The notes beneath the pieces are model-generated. The model searched no databases and had not been told where the DNA came from. It was given only the letters and a program-made list of their open reading frames with translations. Of a DNA stretch of 64,000 bases, positions 11,200 through 20,970 are shown piece after piece. This DNA is from Malaya genurostris (taxonomy: Eukaryota > Arthropoda > Insecta > Diptera > Culicidae): contig NC_080572.1 in NCBI RefSeq assembly GCF_030247185.1, forward strand, positions 91,155,435 through 91,219,434. The letters are read 5' to 3'. The position numbers and the translations under genes are program-made. The first letter of the stretch is position 1, and each line of letters opens with the position of its first letter.

Positions 11200-12450
11200 A
11201 TGAATGAACCAAACGAACAAAAGCTACTGCCAGTACGAAAGAATACAATTATTGTTGACTTCAGACAGTGCAAAATTCGACCTTCGATACGAGAACTTGA
11301 AGGTTTGCTTAAAGAGCAAATGCATCTTGACATTAAACGTGTGCATTTACTTCAATCAGACCCTGTCAGCTTGTAGCGAAATCAATCTTCAGTTCAGAAA
11401 CGCCATCGCACGGTGTCACATTCAACATATCATGTCAATTGCATGGGTGCGCAGTGCTGCTAATTTTTTGCGCACGAATTTGACATTTCCCTTCCCTACT
11501 TCTGTGTACGAGATTCGATGCGAACTCGCCTGAGGGCGCCATACTCGCAAAAAATGTTGTTGCCAATGATTTGTTCAGGAAATGTGAGAGCTGGATATCT
11601 TGTTAATATGATGTCTTTGCTTCAATGCAATAAGATCAAAAATCTTGTTTATATCCAGTTCTATAAAGAGTTGGATGCAATTCGATTCGCTAAAGGCAAT
11701 AATAATGTGCACTATGTGCAGCATGAAAATATTAAGTACAACATTCCAGTATATATAGAAGATAGTGCTATAGAAGTGCGTGTGCATGATCTTCCCTCAA
11801 GCGTCATCGATCCTTATATTCGCAAAACCATGTCCCAATACGGAGAGATTCTCTCTATCGAAAAAGAAAAGTGGAAGAATTTTTCCCCGGTATTCTAAAT
11901 GGCGTACGTTTGTTACGCAAGCGCTTGAGGAGGCCTATACCTTATTATGTGACATTCGGTCAGGATACAAGAATCCCGTGCAAATCACTTGTTACCTATG
12001 ACAATCAGATGGCCACATGTCAATATTGCCAAAAAGCTGTTCACTACGGTAATCCATGTGATAAACCGGACAAGGAGACAACTATACCAAAGGACAACGG
12101 TGCTTCCTTCACATCAACCCCAAGCAACCCCAGTACACCTGTGACAGTCACCAACAACAGTGAACCATCCCCTTCAGCGAAACCATCCAACGTATCCCCT
12201 ATAGAACAAAGTACACCAGCTGCAATTAACAACTTACCATCTAACCAACCAGCAATTAATGTACAACAAGGCGCATCTACAGCAACTAGCGACGAAATCA
12301 ACAACAATTCCACGGCAATGGATGACGAGACGAACCACGAACAAACTGCTCCTCAATCCTCGCAGGAGGAAAATGGAAGCTCTAAAAACTCAGCTAAATC
12401 GGTCACGTAAAGCTTGTACGCAAATAGGCCTGAATAAAATATCTTTTAAA
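11200..12450 (+). pseudogene. ORF1 (gag-like) of a mosquito non-LTR retroelement, interrupted and frameshifted
   Basis: Translation starts at ATG 11200 (MNEPNEQKLLPVRKNTIIVD). It is interrupted after HLLQ by a 270-bp insertion (11357-11626) that brings in a stop at 11374, then resumes in the same frame with CNKIKNLVYIQFYKELDA, HENIKYNIPVYIEDSAIEVR and TMSQYGEILSIEKEKW. A one-base loss in the T/C run at about 11879-11889 shifts the frame. The rest (FFPGILNGVRLLRKRLRRPI) continues to a zinc knuckle, CQYCQKAVHYGNPC, of the CX2CX4HX4C type. A low-complexity Ser/Thr/Pro/Asn tail follows. Such ORF1 proteins bind element RNA. The C-terminus is followed almost at once by AATAAAAT at 12433, with no endonuclease or RT frame. 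Confidence 0.85.
11357..11626. mobile_element. 270-bp insertion in ORF1 with 7-bp target duplication
   Basis: CTTCAAT is found at 11350-11356 and again at 11620-11626. Taking out the inserted bases with one copy of CTTCAAT makes the flanking ORF1 protein continuous across the junction, which fixes the borders. The ends (CAGACCCTGTCAG and ATATGATGTCTTTG) show at most a weak inverted repeat. The superfamily is unknown; a 7-8 bp duplication would fit hAT-like or P-like elements. Confidence 0.8.
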
Positions 12451-12524
12451 TAATTTCGCCGAAAGGGTCATTTCGCTGAATGACATTTCGCCAAATGTCA
12501 TTTCGCCGAAAGCCGTTTCGCCGA
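12451..12524 (+). repeat. TTTCGCC-rich short tandem repeat, right block
   Basis: About five units around CATTTCGCCGAAAG. It is the partner of the block at 11011-11095; together they bracket the ORF1 copy. Confidence 0.85.
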
Positions 12525-12936
12525 TTCCTGCAATTGTCTTAATATTATAATTGGAATTGATTTAAAATAAACACAAATGAATGACAACACGTTAACGCCA
12601 GTTTTTTTTACCTGCAGTTATACTTCTTGAATAAAGATTGATTTTTGTACTGCGGAATAAAGATTGATTCATAAACTTCAGGACGGAGTTCCCAAGGAAA
12701 TTTGTTGAGTATTTGGCGGTTACAGGTTTGTATGCAAGAGGCTGCCGCTTTGGACGGCGGGTTGGCGGAAATAACCCGCACCCATTTGCGATTCCGAATT
12801 AAGTAACGGTTCATGCGATTCCGAATAAAGTAACGGATTCATCAATCAAAAATTTTAGCAAGGTTGCTTGGACAGAAAATATACCTAGGTAACCAACAAA
12901 CATTAATATTAGCTGTGAAATGTGCTTTATATTAAA
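12525..12936. other. Unassigned DNA
   Basis: A minus-strand frame at 12608-12814 is present but not recognised. A local duplication, GAATAAAGATTGATT, occurs at about 12629 and 12656. Confidence 0.4.
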
Positions 12937-13083
12937 AAGCAAAGTCCTGGCATTCGCAGCCGATTCTTAGCGTACAGAATCATTGCATGGCTAGTACAAC
13001 GATCCTACTAACACTAAGGATCCTTCCAGGTCGGGGCTCGAACATACGACAACTGGCTTGTAAGAACAGCGCCTTATGCTTTG
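12937..13083 (-). mobile_element. tRNA-derived SINE, copy 1 (near full length)
   Basis: Read on the minus strand it starts with a tRNA-like head: AAGGCGCTGTTCTTACAAGC, with an anticodon-arm-like CTTACAA loop, then the Pol III B box GTTCGAGCCCC. The tRNA-unrelated body follows (GCCATGCAATGATTCTGTAC, AAGAATCGGCTGCGAA) and it ends near AAAGCAAAG. Two more copies are at 51005-51138 (minus, 5' truncated) and 55255-55410 (plus). The loop would match an anticodon UAC, so a valine tRNA ancestor is possible. Confidence 0.8.
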
Positions 13084-13452
13084 AAAATGTGCTTCATATA
13101 GGCACTACAAATAATTCTAGCTTTAAATCTTAAAGCTTATCGGCTGTAAATTGATCAGTATTTTGTATGCACACCATCCATAAATAACTCCAATCAATAA
13201 TTAGCTATATATTTTAACGAAGTCAGCTCTATAGCAGTATTAAAAGCGACTAAAATGCCAATAAGTGATTTTAGGCTGTCATAGTGTAGCATTAGTCCAT
13301 GTTTAATGGATACCTGGGTAATCAGTTTGAACCATTTATTTTCAGGTTAATACAGATCCATATATTTTTAGAAAAAAAAATTGTGCAGACAAATAGCTAC
13401 TGTTGCACCATCACGCAATGAAAAAATATGAAAACTAAAAACTCGAACTCAC
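13084..13452. other. Intron sequence 3' (gene sense) of the pro-domain exon
   Basis: AT-rich; no exon was seen. The intron begins with the GTGAGTTCG donor at 13452 and continues leftward. Confidence 0.6.
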
Positions 13453-14052
13453 CTCTTCGTGTATCTCCTCGTACACGAGACCCTGGGTCGCGTTGGGATC
13501 CACCCGCACATTCCACATGCGCAGCGCGTGTGCCCCGTCTTGGAACAACCCTTCGGTTTTCGCCAGTGTTAGATTAAGGTCTTCGCCGAAAGCACTGAAC
13601 GATACTTTATGCTCTTTGATGTCTCGTATGCTAACATCACTAAACTTATTGCTATCACTATCACTTCCGTCAGTCGCCGGCGCTTGGTTTGGCTGCTGTT
13701 GTGGTGGTAGCATTTCCGGCAGGATCGGTTCCTGCTCCAACACACTGTCACTGGCGACCGTAGTCGCCGTTCGTTTCTTCGCCGGAACTAGGCTTTCACT
13801 TACTTTCTCACTGAATTTCACTTTGCTCAAATCTTTCTTCACATGATGGGGTGCCGTGTCACCCGGCAATAGAAGACCGTTATCACTTCCTCTAGACCGG
13901 CTGTCTGTCTCTATTGATCGTTTGCGACGTTTGTGCAAAGCCGGTTGATTGGTGTGGTGTATCAGTTTGATCAGCTCATAGTTCGGCACTGCATCCGGGT
14001 GATCCACGTGAAAAACCTCCTGCAACTGAGCGGCGGACATCTGTCGATGGAT
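13453..14052 (-). CDS. Coding exon 2 of an ADAMTS-like secreted metalloprotease (pro-domain)
   Basis: This is a 600-base exon of exactly 200 codons. The acceptor reads TATTGTATTTGCAG before ATC (14052). The donor reads GAAGAG|GTGAGTT after 13453. Both borders are phase 0. The peptide opens with IHRQMSAAQLQEVFHVDHPD and AVPNYELIKLIHHTNQP. It passes a basic, furin-like cluster HKRRKRS near residue 46, then a Ser/Gln/Pro-rich variable middle. It ends with HKVSFSAFGEDLNLTLAKTE, GLFQDGAHALRMWNVRVD and GLVYEEIHEE. The FSAFGEDLNLTL strand resembles the pro-peptide of ADAM/ADAMTS proteases (a 'xFxAFGxDLxLxL' pattern), here most like an insect AdamTS. N-glycosylation sequons are NLT and NAT. Reprolysin, disintegrin and thrombospondin exons are not in the window and should lie to the left. 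GC content and codon use differ sharply from the surrounding transposon debris. The exon is near certain; the ADAMTS label is from pattern memory. Confidence 0.85.
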
Positions 14053-14880
14053 CTGCAAATACAATAGAACAAGTATATCAATTAATGTCCATATTTCGTA
14101 AGACACTGCTTCATATGTACCAATCAATTAATTCAACTCATGTGACCTTGCACTGGACATAATCTAGGTCTATTTGTTATGCCAATCATTTCATCACTAG
14201 GCAAGATTTGTTCGTGTTTGGCAAACAACCGACAACCGATCAGAGCCCACAGCAGAGGCTTACTTAGCCACAAGCGAAGGCGACAGAAACATAACATGAT
14301 TAGTTTGTACAACTCAACTGCAAACCAGCGATCCTTTCGAATACTCCATCATCAGATGACGGGCATCTTCCGAAGTTTGCCGGTGCGTGTATCAACTCAT
14401 GCATAGGGGCGAGTCTGTACGTACCGTCATGTCGACACACGAGGCGACGATGCAGACAACGAGCTCATTATTTTCGCATATTTGTCCCATACAAGTGCCG
14501 CGCAATTGGGGACGGCACATGCGCTCCAGCGCAGCACACGGAGATGGCTATTTTAATTGAGCGCGGCTATTAAGCGACATGAGAATTTCGATTACCGCGT
14601 TGACAGCGAATTCGACTTGTTTCGCAACATACATAGTGAAGTAGTTGCTAATTCGGTTGGAAGTGTTGAAGTTCGAATAAATTCAGGTAGCTATGGATGG
14701 ACACGACTTTTTCGTTCGCTAATATAGTCCGTGTACAACACGGGTTCAAACTCGTTAAATTTTTTGTGATCATTTTTAAACTTAACTTTTTAGGCATAGC
14801 GCGAATGTCGACCGTGGTTTAGTGTGTTGATTTTGAATTTTGTTTGTATGTGTGTGCACTAATCTAATATGAAACATTGA
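14053..14880. other. Intron, partly GC-richer and conserved-looking
   Basis: No exon was seen. The part at about 14180-14600 is less AT-rich and free of recognised repeats, so it is a candidate for conserved non-coding (enhancer-like) sequence. This is inference from composition only. Confidence 0.4.
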
Positions 14881-16311
14881 ATCATTTGAGATGGTATCAG
14901 GGTCAATTGAAGTTTGGGAGAGGCTTTCCGAAAATTACATGATGAAATTTCACTTGTTAGGTTTGTCTTTCTCGAAAAGAAAGGCTACGCAATCACTGTG
15001 ATAATCGACTTTGCAGCTCGACCAACTGAGCAAATGTCTGTGTGTGACAAATGTTACCTCTCAATTTTCTTGGAGATGGCTAAACCGATTTTCACCAACT
15101 AAGATTCCGATGAGAGGGCTTGCGGTTTCATACAAAGATCTCAAATTTCATCTGGATCCGACTTCCTGTTCCGGAGTTACGGAACGATATGCACAAAGAA
15201 AAGGAAAATAATATCAATATATTTTTTTCTAAGATGACTCAACCGATTTTCACCCTCTTAGATTCAACTAAGAGGTCTTCAGGTATTCCGATTTTTATTT
15301 AGATCCAACTGCCGATTTCCCTCCTTCATATATTTTTCAAAATTGTTTTCAGATTACTCGACGCAAAGTATTTAAAACGAGAGGTAAATTCAATATATAA
15401 TAATTCATTCAAGTCCTCGCTAAGCTACCATCATAGATAATTGAAATAAATTATTAGTTGTTTTGACTAAAGTGTCATAACCAGAGTGACGACAGATGGA
15501 AGACAAAATTTTGCGTTTTGCCTTTCTCATATAGTAAGGTTATGTAATCACTGTGAAAACCGACTTTCGAACCGAGGCCCGGAGGGCCGAGTGTCATATA
15601 CCATTCGACTCAGTTCGTCGAGTACGCAAAATGTCTGTGTGTGTATGTGTGTGTGTATGTGCGTATGTGTGTATGTAACGTTTTTTTGCACTAACTTTTC
15701 TCGGAGATGGCTGAACCGATTTTCACAAACTTAGATTCAAATGAAAGGTCTTCCTGAATATTATTTGGATCCGACTTCCGGTTCCGGAATTATGTGCAAA
15801 AAAATGTGAAAATAAGTGCACTAACTTTTCTTAGAGATGGCTTAACCGATTTTCACAAACTTAGATTCAAATGAAAGGTCTTGAGGTCCCATACAAAATT
15901 CCTGAATATTATTTCGATCCTACTTCCGGTTCGAGAGTTATGGGGTAAAATGTGCAAAAAAAAGAAAATATGTGTTTTAACTTTTCTCATAGATGGCGCG
16001 GTCCCATACGTAATTCCTGAATTTCATCAGGATCCGACTTCCGGATCCGGAAATATAGGGTAAAGTGTGTTAAAAATTTTATACCATCACTGAAAAGAGC
16101 GAAAAACCGTAAAAAGTTTTCTAAATGGACCTCAAATCTTTTCCAATTGATAGCTTTTATCAGTAGACGGTCAAACAAATCTGTTTCGATTATTCTTTTA
16201 AGAATCGAAGAAAAATAATTTTGAAGAATACCACAGTATTATATATGATATTTTGATTGATATGAGAATGGCATCATTACACCACTAGGTGGATTAAAAC
16301 AGGTTTTTAAT
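14881..16311 (+). repeat. Long interspersed repeat with internal tandem monomers and GT-rich tract
   Basis: The head of a second copy starts near 15518 (GCCTTTCTCATATAGTAAGG), passes GGCCCGGAGGGCCGAGTGTC and CGACTCAGTTCGTCGAG, and then a GT-rich microsatellite at 15632-15676. At least three monomers of roughly 130-150 bp follow (starts near 15703, 15829 and 15985), each with GATGGCTGAACCGATTTTC-type sequence followed by 'GGATCCGACTTCCGGTTCCG'. It ends with CACCACTAGGTGGATTAAAA near 16300. No protein is encoded. Confidence 0.8.
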
Positions 16312-16343
16312 AAAATTCCGGTTCTTTTTTGATCATAAGGTAA
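16312..16343 (+). mobile_element. Solo mariner-type TIR fused to the end of the repeat
   Basis: AAATTCCGGTTCTTTTTTGA followed by TCATAAGGT is the same terminal sequence as at 37622-37650, beside the mariner transposase, and (reverse complement) at 31226-31260. Here it directly follows the interspersed repeat terminus. Confidence 0.7.
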
Positions 16344-17700
16344 TTATAATTTGTTTGTTTATAATTTGGAGAGTTTTGTAATTGATTTTGCAATCACTAC
16401 CAGTTTTCCGATAACAATAATTAGTGCCTTTGACAAGTAATATTATAGTTTTAAAGCTTCTATTAAACCCTTTACCCAGACTAACAGCTGAGCTAAAAAT
16501 AAAAACAACTCGTCCTATACTGGAACCATGCGTAGACCCTTAATATTGTTTTTAAATATTCTCTTTAAAACATGATTGTCAGTTCTATTCTTTCATAAAT
16601 CTAGTATTGTATGTGTGTGTGCGTGTTCATTGGATGACTGTTTCACTCAGAGCAAATTTGATGGTTCTAAAGTACATTTATGACACATTTGTTGTGGGGT
16701 TTATTACTGTTTCGGTTGCTTGCGACAGAATTTTCATACACAATGAATTCTGGATGTGAATGTTTTCTCAATCTCGCAAGTAGAAAGTAACAACCTCTGG
16801 TAAGTTTTCTTTTGCCGGTTCGGATAGTAAATGGTAAAAAACCTTCATACATACCAGAGACTCGAGTGATTTGCATTGATCAAATGCTCCATCAGTTTGT
16901 CTCCTCTGGTAGAAGGTGAAAAGGTGAAAGTTAAGTTACTAAAAGATTTCTTCACATAAATAAAATCATTCAAATTCTTCTGACGCCTTTGTTTTCTATA
17001 CCGGGGTGCAAATTCAAAATACAGGAAATAAAACCGTACAAACAGTGGTCAGATTTTGAACATCTACATCTCAACCATTTCTTAAAAGATTCTCGATACC
17101 ATTACAGATACTGCTTGGAAATATTTGTACGCATCGATTCGAACAAAATAAATCTATATATTTATGGTAATTGGCGATCAAAATTTCAATTAGTAACGAA
17201 CAATGTCTATTTTTTTTAGTTTCCCAAACCATTGTCATGATTTTCATGTGTGGTTTCTGCTCCTCAATGAGTGCGTCCGCATTTCAGAAAATCATTCACA
17301 CAAAACAATATTCAGTATCGAATCGACTTACACTCTGTGGTGGAAGGTTGGTAAAACATCGTTCAAAAAGTCCATGAAAACAACATTTCTTGTGCACAAT
17401 GCATTACAATCGTTCTTGTACTTTTCTGAATTTTCGGTACCATAATTATTAAATGATTTGTCCACGGCATCAAAATGGCCTTCAGTGGCCGCGACCTTTT
17501 TTGAGATCAGCTTAGAACAAGTAGTCGCTGTGACTAGGTTCTTGAGAATAGGTTCTTGGTGAATGAGGGAACAGCTCGGTGCCCAGGTCGTTCAATATAG
17601 CCATTGTTTTGGTTAAATATGTAGTTTTTTCTTTTCTGTTTCGCACTTCAAACGCATCGATAACTCAATGTAATTACCACTTTTGATGGTACAAGATAGT
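16344..17700. other. Intron, no gene recognised
   Basis: AT-rich; short frames only, none with domain features. Confidence 0.5.
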
Positions 17701-17705
17701 CGATG

Positions 17706-18122
17706 TTAATTATACCTCGAACATTCAAAAACTGACGCCATGATTGCTTTAGTTACCTGTTGCGTTTTTGGGAGGCTGTTCCCGTCTGAATACTGATTTG
17801 ACTGCGGAGAAAAATGGTGGATCCATGTTTCGTCCACTGTTTTATACCAACGCAGGAAAGTCTTTTTTATTGCGACTAAACATTGCCGATCAGCTCTTTG
17901 GATCCTTGAGGCACTCATTTAGATAAGACCATTTTCATGCCCAGATTTTCGTGTAAGTCTATTCATCTTAGAACATCTAATCTCACGAACTTTGATTTTG
18001 CGTTCATTCATCACGATTTTCAAAACTTGCCTAAATTTTTCCGGACGAAACAAACAAACAAACAAATCATTCAATTTTGTCCAGTTTTTTAAATTAATTT
18101 TACGCCTGCTCAGTTTTCGCAA
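17706..18122 (-). pseudogene. Mariner transposase relic, start of catalytic domain
   Basis: The minus strand reads ADRQCLVAIKKTFLRWYKTV and DETWIHHFSPQSNQYSDGN, then LPKTQQVTKAIMASVF. The DETWIHHF block holds the first catalytic aspartate of the mariner D,D34D triad. The upstream piece (17919-18122) is in another frame and poorly conserved. The second and third aspartates are absent, so the copy is dead. A T-rich run interrupts it at about 18050. Confidence 0.75.
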
Positions 18123-20560
18123 TAAACAGCATTTATTTCAAGGCGATTAGTTATAATTCTTATTTTTATCTAAACATTCACGATAAAAATAAGAGCGCAT
18201 GAAGTTTTTACATTCAGAAAAAGCATCATACTCGTAATTAAAGTTTAAGATATTCTTACTGATTGCATGCAAAACCGACATGACACACAAATATTCAAGA
18301 AAAATGTTATCAAAATGACAGCTTATTCATTGCGGAATTCGTTCCATCCAGTTTGAATTTTGAATCATTTCTAGAAGGATTTAAAGCAGGCTTGTGCTAA
18401 TTCCTTACGTTCACTTTATAAACCTTATGCAGAATGGTCCACTTGGCAGGAATATGCTCTTATTGTGGATTTCAGTAGGCTTTCGTAGAGTTTTAAGTTT
18501 TAATGTAAGATTTATGATACTAAAAATGTTCCTTTGGGTTAGTGGTACCAAAGTTTAACCAATCGAAATATAAAAACAACTAATATTTGCATTTTGTTAC
18601 GGTCGCGAGAGGTTCCGTGAAGGTACGCAATTTCTAATATAGGTAATGTGATATTTATAACTTTGACAACCGATTGACTTGACTTCAGTTGTCTTGGAAC
18701 CGTCAATGCGGGGGAAAGTGTTATAAGGCGCCCCTGCTGACCAAAACTTTTTTAAGTATTCAAGACATTTCTACACAAAAGTTTTATAACTAACAATATC
18801 TTTTCCCATGATCTAAGTTTGGCAGTTGTCGTTTGCTGGAAAATATGAAAAAAAAAACTGAAAATATCATTAGGCAGCTTTTCGATGTAAGGTTTTGCTT
18901 TGACTAAACAAGCATTTTAACCGTGTAAAAAGTCTAAAGCTAATTAGTAATTAATTTTTAACAGTGCTAATGTCTCTATTTGCAGTCACTCTACAGACAT
19001 TATGCCCCATCTGCGATTCAACAGTATGCTTCGAGTTAAAATATTGTTTTGAAGATTTATAAAGGTTATTAAAACAAAAAGTAGCGTTGAGAGGATCAAA
19101 AATGTTGGTTTCCGATTGTAACTAATTGATTATGCCATTGATTTCTGATGCAAAGAATATTTTCTTTATCTACTTTTCTTCTATACCGACATTGCGTCAT
19201 TGTTGTGGGGCATACCACTGATTTGTTGTGAGGCATAATATACGGTTGCTGTGGCATTATACCAACGGCAAGCGAAAAAACTGCACACCTAGAAAAAATC
19301 GTCTAAATTTTACAGTAAATCTAACTTACATTTAATGCATTCTGTCATATTTTTGAGTACTTAAACGTGTAAATTTAAACGTTTGCTTGAAAGGCGAGGT
19401 ATGTTTGGATTACGTTCTAATGAATTGTATCATATGTGGATTTGCGTCATCAGTAAATTTCATAATTTTTTGCTGTGTGAAAATTTGGATGTTTTAGAAA
19501 ATGTGTTTGTATCAAACAATTCTCATCACTTCTACCGAAATCATTAAAAATTATGTTCCTCAGACGTATAGCAAAGAAATGCATACATTTTCGAAGAAAA
19601 TATCAGTACATTTAGAAATGTCTCAATGTTTTCTTAAGGGAGACATATTATAACACTTTACCCTAGTACACTTCTCACCATGAATCATTTCACATCGAAA
19701 GAACGCGCTGATGTAGTGAAACTGGACATCGAAAATAGTCGTTTGCTCCTTGGGGCCGATTCTGGTGTGTCTTGATATAAGATTTCTTTGAAGGGTTCTC
19801 CTTTATAGTGCTCTAATTTTGTGGTCGATTCACGTAACCGAAGTCGGTTCGGTTGGCCATTATCAAACGAGACCTACAAATTGAAATAGCTTTGAGCCAA
19901 ATTTAGAAGTAAAGTAAAGCTTGCTTCATTTAGAATAGGAAAAATGAATTGCTGTGTATTGAAATAAAATACACGACCAAGTCAGATCGGATAAAAACTT
20001 AGCGGTATGATTTTCAATGTATACTGACACCTTTTATCTCAAGATGGGCGCTTTCACATCGAACAATACGCACATTATCATTTGCAATTACAAAACATAC
20101 TGTGCCATAGTACTGCGTGAACTATAGAATCATCGCTTCGTTGCCGTCATTTAGTTGTACTATTGTGCCAACCATTGCATTAAGGCACATTTTTACTTCA
20201 GAGAAATTTTAATTTTCAATATTGTAGGCGGCTTGTAATATCGATCCGCTCCGATCTTGTTCCCATGAAAGCCGGTACCGGCCTTTTTTGTTCACGGGAT
20301 ATATCCATTTGAAGTCAACATCCCCTCATTGTTTGCAGTATTTGCTTGAAGTAACTGTAACTTTCTTATCTACGTTTAGGGTAGGCACTCAAGTCACTAT
20401 ATCGAACAGACACGTGAAGAGTTTCAATAGATTCAGATGACCTTAAGCAATCCGATAAACAACTGCGCAAGTGGTTAGAGAAGAGTGTAAACAACAGGAC
20501 GCAGCCATAAAAATTCAGATTCTGAACCGTTGCGAAATGGCAGCGGTTTTTGGTTGCGTC
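18123..20560. other. Intron, no gene recognised
   Basis: About 2.4 kb with no supported coding block. A faint transposase-like phrase (NHFTSKERADVVKL at about 19683) was seen but could not be extended. Confidence 0.45.
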
Positions 20561-20908
20561 CATACTTTCTGGGACAGTCTTTGTGGTATTATAAGGCCTT
20601 TTATTTGAATCATAGCTGAAGAAAATCGGTTGAGCGGTCTCTGAGAAAATCGACTGCACTTTTTCTTAATTCTTTCGCACATTTTACCCCGTTACTCCCG
20701 AACCAAAAGTCCGATCCGGGTAAAATTCAATAGCAGCCTATGGTACCAAGAGACCTTTCATTTGAGTTAAAGTTTGTGAAAATCGTAACAGCCATCTCTG
20801 AGAAAATCGAGTGCTCATTTTTGTTACATACGGACATACAGACACACACACAGAGAGAGAGGGAGTGTGAGAGAGAGATATGTGCTAAGTTCGTCAAATT
20901 GTGTCGAA
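20561..20908 (-). repeat. Fragment of the long interspersed repeat, inverted
   Basis: Reverse-orientation phrases include TCTGAGAAAATCGACTGCAC at about 20639, ATTTTACCCCGTTACTCCCG at about 20680 and CTTTCATTTGAGTTAAAGTT at about 20754, followed by a CA/GA-rich tract at 20835-20880. Confidence 0.65.
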
Positions 20909-20970
20909 TGGTATATGACTTTCGGCCCTCCGGGACTCGGTTAAAACGCCGGAGGGCCGAGTGTCATATA
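20909..20970. repeat. Head-to-head junction palindrome of two repeat copies
   Basis: GTATATGACTTTCGGCCCTC on the left pairs with GGAGGGCCGAGTGTCATATA on the right across a short centre near 20940. The left copy runs leftward and the right copy rightward. Confidence 0.75.

Noticed and set aside
12044..12313. 89-codon minus-strand frame
   Set aside because: It is antisense to the retroelement ORF1 tail, and its openness follows from the Ser/Thr/Pro-rich codons on the other strand.
12970..13083. Possible functional tRNA-Val
   Set aside because: The tRNA-like part is diverged, lacks an acceptor stem, and continues into a SINE body that recurs elsewhere in the window.
13493..13846. 117-codon plus-strand frame
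   Set aside because: It is the shadow of the splice-flanked pro-domain exon on the minus strand.
15486..15734. 82-codon frame with CVCMCVCMCVCV run
   Set aside because: The cysteine-valine run is the GT microsatellite of the interspersed repeat.
19683..19870. Transposase-like phrase NHFTSKERADVVKL
   Set aside because: Only about 15 residues resemble a helix-turn-helix transposase start, and the rest does not follow; not reported as a gene.
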